NCBI GenBank assembly: GCA_026686845.1 | Contig: JAIVEN010000001.1 | Span: forward strand, 34,092,001 to 34,156,000 | DNA from: Adenanthera pavonina | Taxonomy: Eukaryota > Streptophyta > Magnoliopsida > Fabales > Fabaceae | Direction of reading: 5' to 3' | Length of the DNA: 64,000 bases | Shown here: one piece after another, positions 45,529 to 56,487 of the stretch | Layout: every line of letters starts with the position of its first letter | Position numbering within the stretch: the first letter of the stretch is position 1 | Translations under genes and position numbers: made by a program | The notes under the pieces: generated by a model | Databases searched by the model: none | What the model was told of the DNA's origin: nothing | What the model saw: only the letters and a program-made list of their open reading frames with translations

Positions 45529-47328
45529 TTATGTTTTCCTTTTAGGTACCCAAATTTGCTTGGGTCCTTTTTGGTCAGTAGATTTTTCCCTAGATGCAGA
45601 TGCAACTTTGGCAACCCATTCAACTTTCCTACCAAGTCCATTTTTCTTCAAAGCACAAGAACTGGAAATATGTCCCTTTTTATTACAGAAATGATAGGTA
45701 GTGAAAGGACTGCTAGATTGAGAAGCAGGAAGAAAACAATTTAGATAATACTTTTGTCTAGCATGCCTTGGTTGATCATATGTTTCAATGTGAGGTGATG
45801 CATTATTTTTCTTTTTATTGCTCTGATCATGCACAAAATGTCTCATATATGCATTCTAGTTTTTCATCCTAATCTTTTCCTTGACAGCACATGGATCATA
45901 GCCAAGACCAACTTTTCCTTGTGATATTCTTTGGCTCCCCATCAAGGCAAACAACATGTCTTTACCTCTAGTGAGCCTAGACATGCTTTTAACTAAATAA
46001 TCATTAGTTTGCTTAAGTTCAGTGCATGAAGTGCAGCAAACATATTCAGCAGTAAGTAGAGAGGTGATTTCAGAAGTGTTGCTTTGTGATTCCAGTTTAT
46101 TAATCTTTCTCTTTGCCAGTTTTAGCTCTTTAGCAATTTTAATAAACTCATCATGAAGCTCATGAAATGCATCAAGTAACTCAGAATAGGAAGGTTCAGA
46201 TTCATATACCTCTTCTTCCTGATCACTGCTGCATGAGGGATCGGCTTCTTCAGAAGCAAGTACCATCAGGCAGATGTTGGCGATCTCATCCTCATCTTCT
46301 TCTTCCTCATCTGAGCTGTTGCCCCATATTGAAGAGATGTAGGCTTTCTTCTTCTTCCTTTGGTCAGCAACTTTCTTTTCTCTTTCTTGCTTTTTGAGGA
46401 ATTGAGGACAATCCCATTTGATGTGTCCTTGCTTCTTGCATTCATAGCAAGTCACAGGCTTTTTTACCTCTTTCTTGCTTTCACTAGCTGCTCCTTTCTT
46501 GAAGAATCTCTTGTTCTTCTTCTTGCTGCAGAATCTTCTGAATTTTCTGACCATCATAGCCAGAGTTTCTTCATCCAGCTCATCTCCTTCGTCAGATTCT
46601 TCTTCCTTTTCATCAGCAGCTATGAGGGCAAGGCCTTTCTTCTTTTTGTCCAGCCCAGCTTCCTTGAGAGCTTTGATTTTTCCTTCATACTCCTCAAGGC
46701 TACCAAAGAGAGCTGTGACAAAGGCCATTGATTCTCCTCTGGCTTCCTCTATTGCTATCACCTTGGGCTGCCATTCCAAAGGGAGAGCTCTGAGTATCTT
46801 TCTTACTTTCTCAGACTGATTGTATTCCTTTCCCAGGCTCTTTAGTTGATTCACAATGAGAGTAAACCTCTTTTGGAGCTCCTTTACAGTTTCTCCTTTA
46901 GCCATTCTGAAGCTTTCATACTCCCCAATGCACGTGTTCAGTCTGTTCTCCCTGACTCCAGATGTTCCTTCATGTGCAATCTGCAGAGTATCCCACATTC
47001 CTTTTGTAGTGGTGCATTGCGAGACTCTGTAGAATTCATCCTGGTTCAGGGCACTGACTAAGCAATGCTTTGCTTTAAAATTCAACAGAACTCTCCTTCT
47101 ATCTTCTTCATTCCATTCTGTTTCTAGCTTCTCTCTGTGTCTTCCATCTTCAATTAGAGCCATTGGGATGAAATCACCTTTCTCAATGACTGACCAGATG
47201 TCAAGATCAATTGATTGGAGGTAGATCTGCATCCTCATTTTCCAGTACCCATAATGCTCTCCATTGAAACCTGGTGGTCTGTTAGTATTATTCCCTTCAG
47301 GAAGTATACTCTCTCCAAAGCCAGCCAT
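45529..47328 (-). pseudogene. Element D gag, nearly intact
   Basis: ATG at 47326-47328 (AGFGESILPEGNN). A single open frame of about 490 codons runs to a TAG near 45855, then continues in the same frame to 45529 (KQIWVPKRKT). It contains the UBN2-type capsid (YGYWKMRMQIYLQSIDLDIW, AKHCLVSALNQDEFYRVSQ), CYECKKQGHIKWDC (knuckle 1), a coiled-coil-like acidic region (EEEVYESEPSYSELLDAFHE), and knuckle 2, whose first Cys is Tyr (YHFCNKKGHISSSC). Only one stop breaks it; its product could still assemble in part. Confidence 0.88.
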
Positions 47329-47365
47329 CTTTGTTCCCAGACTGTAAAATTCTTTGAATGGGAAT

Positions 47366-47381
47366 CCAGGCTCTGAAACCA
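47366..47381 (-). promoter_or_regulatory. Element D primer-binding site (tRNA-iMet)
   Basis: The complement reads TGGTTTCAGAGCCTGG, the initiator tRNA-Met type with one change (TATCAG to TTTCAG). Confidence 0.85.
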
Positions 47382-47383
47382 CT

Positions 47384-49241
47384 TGTTAGCAAGGCTGACT
47401 TCCCAAGAGGGGGTGAATTGGGAAGATTGAAATTTCACTGCACAAAATGAAACGGGTGAAGATAGCACAGTGTAAGGGAAGCAACGTATAAAACAGAGCA
47501 AGCTAAAAGTAAAGATAAGGAGAAGAAAACTCAGTGATTTATCCTGGTTCGATCTATCCACTTGACCTACGTCCAGTCCCCAAGACAACTCTTGAGATTT
47601 ATCCACTATATAGCAAGAATTCAACGGGCTTCTTGCTAATGCCACAGTACACGAGTATGCTCTGTTTCTGGAGCTCTCTCAAACACTCTAAGCACTTTCA
47701 CAATGTGCTTCCCAATCCCCTTGTGATTTTCCCTCACAAGTAAATCTATCTTCCAGATGAAGAGTAGATTGTTTACAATGATATAACTCTCTTGAATAGA
47801 GTAGATATGAAGGTTAAAGTACAGATATTGAAGCTAGAGGGTAAAAGCTCTTGAGAAGAAGTTTTGACAGAAATTTGGTATATACAAGTTAGATTCGTTA
47901 CCCACAACTTCAAATGATGTTATATTTATAGATTTAGGTCTCAAATGTCCGTTAGAGACAAAATCTATCCGTTGGGAAAGTTATCCAACGGTTACTCTGA
48001 AAAACTATCCATTTACTAACCGCATTTAATGTTTCTGACATACTGAAATTCGAATTTTGATTGGCCAACAGACGAATTTCGAAGGAACCGAAGGTTAAAG
48101 CTTTCAACGTTACAGCACGAAGTTCATCTGTTCATGAAGTGAAATTCAAATTTTGAAACTTACAAAACATTTTCACAATGTGACATACGAATTTTCAAGA
48201 AGAAAGTTTTTCGGTTACGTGTGAACAGTGTTTTCAATTTGCTATAGTACCCTCGAAATTCAAATTTTCGAAGCCCATAATTTGTCTATTCCCAGTACGT
48301 GAAAAGGAGGCACAGTAGTTCATTTTCTTCGAAATTCGAATGTTGAAGAGTGAAGTTCGTCTGTCAGAGAGACTCTTTTCAGACTAACTTCATCATTCGA
48401 ATATTGTAAGTTCTTATTATTCGTATGTCAATGTTTCACTTCAACAGACTCAAGAACTTAGCTTCTAAAATTTGAACTTCAATGTTCAAAGTTCGTCTGA
48501 CAGAAAGCAGTTTTGAAACTTAAATTATTCTTGATCTCAAATGAACTTTAATATTATTTCAGACGAATTTCTTCTATTTTCTCAAGTTTTGTTTTGTCTG
48601 AAATTCGAATTTTGAAGATCCAAAGTTCATCTGTTTCAAGGAAACTTCTTTCAGACTTAGATGAAAATTCGAATGTTGGGAAGCCAAAATTCGTCTGTCA
48701 TAGAGCATTTATCAAACTCAATTTCTTTTGATTTCAGATGCACTTTATCATAGTTTCAGACGAATTTCTTTGGTTTTCACAAACTTCATTTTACTTGAAA
48801 TTCGACTTTTGAAAGTGTGAAGTTCTTTTGTTACCAAAAAGACTTCTTTCAGATTTGTATGAAAATTCGAATTTTGAACAACCAAAATTCATCTGACAGA
48901 GAGCCATCTCTTCAGACTTATTTAGTTTTAACTCGAAATTCAAATTTCCTAAAGCAAAGTTTGAATTTCCAACTTGACAGTTAAGTTTAAACTTTCAAAC
49001 TTCGTCTATTTGTGGGTGTTTTTCAAATAAGTCAAGATTTAACACAAAATCAATGTTTGAAAACATCTTTTTCTCAAATCAAAATCTTTTACCCAATCAT
49101 AACTAAAACTAAAGATCCTACAAAAGATCTAACATCAAATACTCAGAAAATCTTCACTTGAAACAACATTGATCTCCTTTGATATCTTCAATCCGAGCTC
49201 TTGAGTGTTGGTTTGGAATCATCAAAACTCTTGATTCAACA
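47384..49241 (-). repeat. Element D 5' LTR
   Basis: TGTTAGCAAGGCTGACTTCC to TTGATTCAACA, 1,858 bp, nearly identical to 38736-40595. The minus-strand TATA box (complement of TATATTTATAG) is at about 47920-47931, with U3 motif repeats upstream of it (48000-49000 on the plus strand). This is the promoter copy. Confidence 0.93.
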
Positions 49242-49246
49242 TTATC

Positions 49247-49484
49247 CTCATAAGATAGCTCTTTTCATGAAACAATTTTAAAATCATGAGCTAATCATTA
49301 ATCATTCAATTAGTTAACTCATTTAATATTGGGTTGATTGAAATTCAAAGCTCAACTATCTTCTTTTACAAATAATTTCTTAAAGCATGTGAAACAGCTC
49401 TTCAATCTTCAGGAAACTCCAACTTTGTTCTTCATTTCTATTGTGTTCCTTTGATATTGGATCTCCATCAATAACACTTCTACA
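49247..49484 (-). repeat. Element B 5' LTR, part 3 (outer end)
   Basis: Follows the right target duplication of D and continues the B LTR text (CTCATAAGATAGCTC) to about TTCTACA (49484). The exact end is inferred from similarity to the D LTR terminus. The flank (ACTCC) cannot be checked, as B's other LTR is missing. Confidence 0.6.
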
Positions 49485-49972
49485 ACTCCAATACAAATAT
49501 TTTAAATGGTGGAAATCTAACCAAACCAACCCCTCATACATATATCCGAATTTTAACCCCAAAAACCGAAGAGCAAATATATAAGGGAGATCAGGAACCA
49601 CTTACCAATAAGTAATCAAACTCCTTAGGTCCATAAATCATCCCCAAAGGTCAGATTTTTTGTGCCCTAGCGGAGCTCCCTATTTTTCTCTCTGATTTCC
49701 TTCGCTGTGTACAACTGTAGCTCATCTTATTTAAAGGATTTTAGGTTCTGGTGCCGTGGCATTAACCCCGGTGTGAAGTCCTTTCATCCGAAAAATTATC
49801 CAAGTTTCCATCTCACTTATCGTGGTGGCCTTGCTTTTCGCTATGGCGTGTAGTGCTTCTATCTCCTTTTTGTTTCTCCACCTTCCTAATCCTTAAATCT
49901 TGCACACATCACTGAGTATACTTTCCATTACTTCAAAACTAAGTCCAAAATAGTGTAATGATGGTTATTACA
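49485..49972 (-). repeat. Ty3/gypsy solo LTR, 5' portion (part 2 of split LTR)
   Basis: Read on the minus strand it starts TGTAATAACCATCATTACAC at 49972, typical of Tekay/Del-type LTRs, and continues to the insertion point of the SIRE cluster. It includes a TTTAAATAAGATGAGC-like promoter-proximal region and a pyrimidine-rich leader on the plus strand (49670-49720). Part 1 is 1244-2966. Confidence 0.6.
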
Positions 49973-50115
49973 ATTTTTGTAGAATGAATTTATTATAAGG
50001 GTATTATTGGAAAAGGCTCATAAATACTTCACTAAATCTTATAAATGATCTTATATTATAGGACAAGAGAAATTTTATAAAAAGTCTTATAATATGAGAC
50101 AGAGAAAATATTATA
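49973..50115. mobile_element. Stowaway-like MITE, right part
   Basis: Ends AAAGTCTTATAATATGAGAC followed by AGAGAAAATA, the outer end of a Stowaway-like MITE whose left end lies at 1071. The next bases (about 50120-50150, ATATTCATGTCCAACTT) resemble 54830-54853 after the complete MITE. Confidence 0.5.
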
Positions 50116-50926
50116 TAAAATAGGTGGATCATATATTCATGTCCAACTTATTTTTCAATGTGACCGTCTACTGTCTATAACCTAAAATATTGTTGGACTT
50201 CCAATGAACATTGGTGTAACTTCCAACATATTTTTTTGGCAAAAAAAATTACCTTTTTTTTTCTTTGCCACATGTGTAACTAACATATTAAATAGGACCT
50301 TAAACTTTATTTTCAACAATTTTGTTATTTCTTTTTATATTTTATGTTATTTCACATATTAAATAAGAACTTAAATTTTACTAATTTAAAAGAAAAAGGA
50401 CAAGTTACTTTAATTTGTTATAAAATGAGATTCTAATTAAGAAAAAATGGAGAGAATAAAAAATAAAGACCAAATTTTCGCACGCCAAAGATTTTTTTTT
50501 AATTAAAAAGTTCAATAGGTCAAGTAAATTTTCACAAATAAAATTCCATTATTATTTTATAAAAGAATTAACAATCATAATATCCAACTCCATGTGATTA
50601 ATTATCACAAATTTATTACATACATAGATATTGGTCATCAAAATATGTAATATTTATATTCAATATTAGGTACTTTTTATTCGAACACATAAAAATATCA
50701 TACATTTATAACATTAATTTTTATCACTTTTCTGTTATTTTCTTTTACATATTACTTTGGACCTTAATTTTATCACTTTTTTTTACAAAATGGAACTTTA
50801 TATATCTATTATCCTACCAAAGAAGTATTTCATCTATATATATGTGTGTGTGTGTGTGTGTGTGGAGGCCGATTTAACAAATAAATTCCATTATTTTTGT
50901 ATAAAAGATTTAATTATTATAATGTC
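50116..50926. other. AT-rich intergenic DNA with (GT)n microsatellite
   Basis: No gene seen. It holds a (GT)11 tract at 50843-50864. The short open frame over this tract (poly-Val/Cys) is an artefact. Confidence 0.7.
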
Positions 50927-50940
50927 TGACACCAAGTGAT

Positions 50941-51059
50941 TTTTTTTTTGAAAGACAGGAAGTAACTATCCAAGGTTACATGTGTTTCATTCTAGGGACG
51001 AAGACACGCATAACATCTTCAAGCGGAAGCTGCCTACACCTACTAAGGGGTAAGAGAGA
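50941..51059 (-). mobile_element. SINE-like short retroposon with poly(A) tail and target duplication
   Basis: About 119 bp, flanked by a perfect 14-base direct repeat, TGACACCAAGTGAT (50927-50940 and 51060-51073). On the minus strand it ends in a nine-base A tract next to one repeat, as expected of a LINE-mobilised RNA copy. The body (minus: CTTACCCCTTAGTAGGTGTA onward) has no coding potential. No clear A/B boxes of a tRNA promoter were found, so a processed short RNA copy is possible. Confidence 0.75.
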
Positions 51060-51099
51060 TGACACCAAGTGATTTGATATTAAACGAAACTTGTTCTAA

Positions 51100-53708
51100 A
51101 ACTACAAAAAATTTGACTTTCGGTGAGAACAAAAGTCGTCACTGAAATATGCAATGTTGTCACAGAAAATTTCCAACAGCAATATTTTTGTCATCACCAT
51201 GTCATTGGCATAAGTCTTATCACTGAAAGTTTTGGTAACGACAAAAGATATCACCACCAAAAGTAGGCATTTAGCTACAAAAATAGTTGTTGCTAAAAAT
51301 ATAGATTGTCACCACTGAAAGTTGTCATTTGATGATGCCACAATTATCGTTACCAAAAGTTGACATTTACGACTACATTTAGTTGACACTGAAAGTCTAT
51401 TGAACATCATTGCCACATTATTATCAAGTTACACCAAGTCACTGCCATGTCACCCACCACCCATGCCACATCACCGCCACATCACCTTGAGCTCGTGCCA
51501 TGTTGTACCACATCACCTCAGGCCCATGCCACGTCATCCTAGGTTCACACCACATCATATAATGGTTTTAAATATGTCTTCACCTAGATTCAAATCCATA
51601 ACCCCTTGCTCCCAACGTCTTTATATTTGCCCTTTTGCTAGTTGAGCAAAAATATATCTGCAATTTTCATATGAAATATTAAATATATATTATTTATCCA
51701 CACACTATTATACACATATGTTTTATTTTCAATTATTAATATCATAAAATATTTTATTTATATATTTATATGTATATGAATATTTATATTGTATTTTTAT
51801 TTTTAAATCTTAAATAATTTTCCTATAAGTATATTTGTTTTTATTTGGCAAGAAAAAATTTATTTTCCAGCTGAATTTTAAATTTGATTTTTATTTTTAA
51901 ATAAAAATAATTATATATATAATATTTATGATCCATATGTATTAATATTATATTATTTTATGTTATTTTTTGCATAATCATATCATATAATATATGATAA
52001 TAAATTATATTATATATGTGCTTAATATATATTAGAAATAGGAGGGGATTAGGTAGGGCTGAGTTTTATGTCAACCCGTGGTCTAACCCGAAATCTCGGT
52101 CGAGTATTATATATATCAAGTTTTTTAATTTTTTATTTTTAAAAGAAAATTAGGAAATTGAACTTTTGCTTCTTGTGTTAATTATGCTCCAAGTAGTTCA
52201 ATCTAGTCCAGCTCAATTTTTTTTACCAAATAAAATTATAGTGAAAATACTTCAATATGGTCCAACCCAAATAGTTCAATGATTAATCTAATATAGTCTT
52301 ATAGCCCAAATAGTTCAATTATGAATGTGTTAAACTATTATAGTATTTCTAACAAAATGTGTTTAGTACTTTACGAAACAACATATAAATATAAAATATT
52401 AAAAAACCCATTAGGCCGAGTCAAACCAACTGGTTTGAGAAGATTACTCGAAGCCTGGTCTGACCCGGTCAAATGGCGCCGCCCGAAGTTCAAGTTTTGG
52501 TTTCTTGCTAAAAGGACTGGATTTGTTTTTAGTTGAGTTGGACTAGGTTGATCGGGTTCGGGTTTTTTCCCCTACCCCTATATTATATATATATATATAA
52601 AACATAATAGGAATTTGGAAAAAAATATTATAACAAATATTGTAATTTTGATTATCATATGATTTAAAAGAAAATGCAATAAACTCAATCTGTTATGATC
52701 GGGAGAATAATGAAGATTAAAAAGGTTGAGATAGTGAGAAAGAGAATTTGCTGATATATATTTTCTAAATATTATCATTACTTATTATTCAAGAATATAG
52801 ATTAACAATCCATAAGTCTTCTTGCTTTATGTAACATTGCTATGTTAGATTTTTAAACTATGTGAAAATATCTATACTACCAAACACCCATAGGAGTTTG
52901 GGTTGAAAGTCTCTATCATAACATAACTGATTATTCGTTTAGATTAACTATTGATCATTGTCTTGGTACATTATTATTTCATCAATTATTATTAGTAATA
53001 AATAACATTAATATTAATTTATATGTTAAATATATTAGCAAATAATTACTTAGCCTAATAAAAATTTCTCTAAATATAGGATTGATCGTATTGGATAATT
53101 AGATATTAGCTTATCCTCCTAATTCTCTTTTATTAGTGTTATCAATCCCTTTATTCATTAAAAAAATTATCCTAATAATATTTCATTAATTCAGATGAAG
53201 AAAAAGTAAAGATAAATGTAGAATTGATCTCATGCTTCGACCATTCAAGTCTTTAATCTCAAGCAGAAATAATGCACTTTCAAAATGTTTAAAATATTTC
53301 AAATGAAAGGAAATAGTAAAATACTTTGTTTTTAACTAAAGATATTAGATAATCTTTACAATACAAAATATATATATATAATATCTTATTTTTTATTATA
53401 AAATTGTACAAACATAATACGATTATCTTTTCAATATGTTATTTATTACTTTTTAAAATAAAAATAATAAAAATTTAAAAAATTAGCTTTGGCAGCAATA
53501 TAGTCATCATTGAAAGTATGATTTTTGGCAACGAAAAAAAAGTCATCATTGAACGTCATATTTACGGCGACGACTTTTTTTATCGTCATTAAAATTATGA
53601 TTTTCAACGACAACTTTTTGTGTTGTTGCCGAAAATCATACTTTCGGTGACAACTTTTTTCTGTCATCGCCGAAAGTTATCATTGAAAGTCTTTTTTTTT
53701 TTGTAGTG
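51100..53708. mobile_element. CACTA-like DNA transposon, noncoding
   Basis: The left end AACTACAAAAAATTTGACTT (51100, C-to-A change in CACTAC) and right end TTTTTTTGTAGTG (to 53708) are inverted. Subterminal regions (51110-51400 and 53480-53700) repeat GACTTTCGGTGA-like units in opposite orientation, typical of CACTA transposase-binding repeats. No transposase is seen. Inside are a CCACATCACC-rich degenerate repeat (51410-51560) and AT-rich DNA. The three-base flanks do not match. Confidence 0.6.
52036..52580. other. GGGG/CCCC-ended block inside the CACTA-like element
   Basis: A segment starting near TAGGAGGGGATTAGGTAGGG and ending near TCCCCTACCCCTATA, with GGTTTGAG, GACCCGG and GGTTCGGGTTTT stretches unlike its AT-rich surroundings. 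It may be a small hAT-like insertion; no convincing target duplication. Confidence 0.25.
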
Positions 53709-54469
53709 GTACTTCTATAATCTTTTTGTATTATTACAGAAGAAACAGAAAATATTATATCAAATAGATTATGTTTTCAATTAAACAAAATACAACATAA
53801 ATCATATTAAATTTTAATCCAAAGACATTCAATTGATTGCAGGATGAAATTTAAGTTCAATATGGTGGAAAATTATGAGACAAAATAATAAAAATAAGGG
53901 AAATAAAATACTAGGAAATAAATTTTCAAAGTTCTTTGACAATTTTACCCCATATGGGCCAATTCTTAATAATTTCTTTAATTATAATTAAACCACAAAT
54001 GACCCATAATAACATTGAAAATTATTAAATAAAATAAAATGAAATAATTATTAAATAAAATCAGATTGTATAATCTATACAGTATAATTAGTCATGTAAT
54101 ATTATCAATCTTATTTTTAATATTTTAATTTTAGAATTTTTATTTTTTTCAAACAAACCTGCACACACACATATATTTATTAAATAGTTATTGGACAAAG
54201 GAAATTTATCAATTAAAAGTTGAGAAAAAATTATACATCTATATATAACTATTTTTTTTAAATCATCTAAATATAATCACTTTTGTCAAAACTAATTTTC
54301 AAAAAAATTGTCCAAATACAAATATGTTAGTCCAAAATCAATTTTTATCAAAATTATATTTTAGAACTAATTATACCCAAACTCATTTTTAACTAACTGA
54401 AAATCAAACACACTCTAACTCTAACCAAATAGTGTGGATAGCTAGCAGTAAAAGAAGAGAGAGAAAGTT
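53709..54469. other. AT-rich intergenic DNA
   Basis: No gene or recognisable transposon ends. Only short A/T runs are seen. Confidence 0.6.
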
Positions 54470-54860
54470 GGAAGTTGGTTGAAGAAAATGTTGGATTGTC
54501 TTATTCCATCTTTTTCATTAATGAATGCTAATTATATACTCCCTATATTCTTTATTATAAGTCACTTTTAATCATTTTATGTATATAAAAAAAATAATTA
54601 AAATTCTTGAACTTTATAAAATTTACCATAGCTTTCCACTATTAACATTTATACTTATTTTAATTATCTTTCTTAATCTCTCTTCACCATAATAATTTAA
54701 TAATAAATAAATATGAAAATAAATATTTAATACTTATAAAGTAATTTATATTTTATATATTTAAATTCTTATAAAATATAATTTATAATAGAAAATAGAA
54801 AATAGAAGAAGTAATTCTTTTAAACCAGTAGGTTCATATAATCATGTCCAACTTCCACTA
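54470..54860. repeat. Second copy of MITE-bearing upstream block
   Basis: Resembles the flank and MITE at 1015-1243 plus 49973-50150: GTTGGATTGTCTTATTCCATC, AATGAATGCTAATTATATACTCCC, the MITE (about 54533-54815), then CATAATCATGTCCAACTT. The MITE is uninterrupted here, so this is a paralogous site without the gypsy insertion. Confidence 0.55.
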
Positions 54861-54964
54861 TTAAATAAAAATTAAAAGGCAAGGCCGGACAGACGGTTAG
54901 TTATTGATAAACGACAACGTCTAGCGTAACAAACAACTTTGTCCAAACTAGCCTCCAATGAAAG

Positions 54965-55262
54965 ATGAGTGGCCACACGGAGACACAGACGCCTTCGCTG
55001 AATGACACGGAAGCGCTGATTACCAACGATGGTGACTACACTCAGGTGAGAAGCTTTAAGGCAGCAAAGAAGGTGATATGAATTGAATTGAAAGCGTGAG
55101 AGTGTGGAAGATTGCTGTGCCAATTGCTTTCAACATACTCTGTACCTTCAGCATAAACTCCATCACCTCCATCTTCGTTGGCCATGTTGGCGACCTCAAG
55201 CTCTCTGACATCGCCATCCCCCTCTCTGTCATTGGCACCTTCTCCTTTGGTTTCATGGGTTT
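54965..55262 (+). pseudogene. MATE (DTX) transporter pseudogene, exon 1
   Basis: The ATG at 54965 begins MSGHTETQTPSLNDTEALIT and continues to an in-frame TGA near 55080. The frame then moves to 55096, where RVWKIAVPIAFNILCTFSIN and TSIFVGHVGDLKLSDIAIPL match the first membrane helices and the FVGHLG-type block of plant MATE (DETOXIFICATION) exporters, ending FSFGFM at 55258. MATE proteins exchange H+ for metabolites at membranes. The stop plus frameshift and missing middle exons make this a pseudogene. Confidence 0.75.
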
Positions 55263-55873
55263 TTTCCTTCACCAATCTCTCTTTCCCTCTTTTAAATTGC
55301 ATATAGGGAGTTTCAATTTTGTCTTGTTTAAAATTTTAGTTGTCAATTCTACACAATTTAAGGGAGTAATTAAGGCAATATTTATGTGAAGTAGACAACT
55401 AAGATCTTCAACAAACAAAACTTGAACTTTTTGGATAGTATAGAATATCCAAACTTTCATATATATATATATATATATTTCCGGCATCTTTGTGGTTATA
55501 CTCCCTTTGATCCGAAATATAAGTTCTACTTGATTAATTTACATAAATAAAAAAATATAGTTTTATTTATTAAATTTATAAAAAAAATATATTATTTTTC
55601 CATAGTACAATTGTATAGTTTCCCAGGATTTCAAAGTAAGTCACAATGAAGTTGAACGGAATCTTCTCGTGTTTTGCTCAGATTTTCCCTAAGACTAAAT
55701 TTTCTTGCTATGCTTGAAATTAATTTCTAATATGAATGTGTCAGCTATAACATATATTTATATATATTCATTTTCAGGAATTCATGGACACATTTTTTTC
55801 TGTTCCTTCATGTATATAGGAGGTTCTTAGACTCCTACTAACAAAACGAATGTTGTGTTTCAGCGTGTATTTC
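55263..55873. other. Decayed intron/intergenic stretch with MITE terminus and (TA)n
   Basis: Noncoding. A Stowaway-like left terminus (TACTCCCTTTGATCCGAAAT) starts at about 55499, and a TA microsatellite at about 55459-55480. The expected middle MATE exons are absent. Confidence 0.5.
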
Positions 55874-56487
55874 AATGGTTAGAAGGCCTTGTTATTTATT
55901 GGAATAAATGTAGCAATTAATCAGGTATGCAACGGCAAGTTATGTCTCAATATTTTCTTCAAAACACAAACATATTAATTGACATATATACAGACGCCAA
56001 CTAGGCGTAATTTTTATTTTGGACTATATTTGGCACGAGATTTTGGCATGTTTTCAACACAATATTTATGATGCTGGAAAGGTTTTCTTTCAGAGATATG
56101 TAAGGTGTATGTCTGATTTAAATCAATTGAATCTGACTATAACAATTTAGTTGTATTTTTTTCCCCAACAAAAGAAGAGTAAAATTACAAATTTCATAAC
56201 ATTTGGTTCCAAAACTAATTTGGATAGTCCAAACAAGATGTGTATCTTTTATATCTCTGAAAAGCACATCTCTAATGAGATGTGAGTAATTCACACAATT
56301 AATATGCTTTCTTTCTCTACAGGTTATTTGCACATGTAGAGCATTTAAGTATCGTGTTTATTTTGTTTATGAATCTATCTACCACTATTAGTGTTGAATT
56401 TTCAAATGAACTTGGAAAGGGACATCCAAGTGCTGCCAAATACTCGGTCTACATGATGGTGTTTGAATCTCTTATGCTTGGAGTGTA
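55874..56487 (+). pseudogene. MATE pseudogene, downstream exon fragments
   Basis: 55874-55923: after a TTTCAG-like acceptor, FNG-stop-KALLFIGINVAINQ, followed by GT; the stop replaces the Trp expected in this MATE block. 56375-56487: NLSTTISVEFSNELGKGHPS then AAKYSVYMMVFESLMLG, the well conserved VSNELGAGHPxxAK region of MATE proteins, followed by a GTAAG donor. The later exons are not found downstream, so the gene is truncated as well as mutated. Confidence 0.7.

Larger units (their letters stand above)
38736..49241 (-). mobile_element. Element D: A-family-like SIRE copia, internally deleted
   Basis: Complete from LTR to LTR (38736-40595 and 47384-49241) with a perfect TTATC target duplication (38731-38735 and 49242-49246). 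It has PBS, gag, protease, pol, third ORF and PPT in SIRE order. LTR divergence is low: about a dozen differences in the first 450 bases by eye. Two internal deletions relative to A remove the zinc-binding part and first catalytic Asp of integrase (junction near 45174) and the PF20167-like part of ORF3 (junction near 41690). It cannot make a functional integrase. Confidence 0.92.
16524..49484 (-). mobile_element. Element B: second SIRE-type copia family, host of three insertions
   Basis: Pieces of one minus-strand element in order from the right: 5' LTR (33260-34324, 38331-38735 and 49247-49484), PBS, gag, protease, integrase (30772-31206 then 20000-20784), RT, RNase H, spacer, third ORF (to 16524). 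The 3' LTR and the end of ORF3 are missing on the left. Insertions are C in the integrase, and D plus a Tat-like fragment in the LTR. Its protein sequence is clearly related to A and D, but the LTR and spacer motifs are different, so it is a separate family. Confidence 0.8.

Noticed and set aside
50757..50939. 60-codon open frame
   Set aside because: It runs through the (GT)n microsatellite, giving a Cys/Val run; not a gene.
52036..52580. Helitron
   Set aside because: No CTRR-type 3' end with a hairpin or TC start at an AT target was found; the GGGG/CCCC ends fit better with a small TIR element, at low confidence.
54872..55302. Minus-strand frames opposite MATE exon 1
   Set aside because: The plus-strand MATE similarity explains the open frames; no independent signal.
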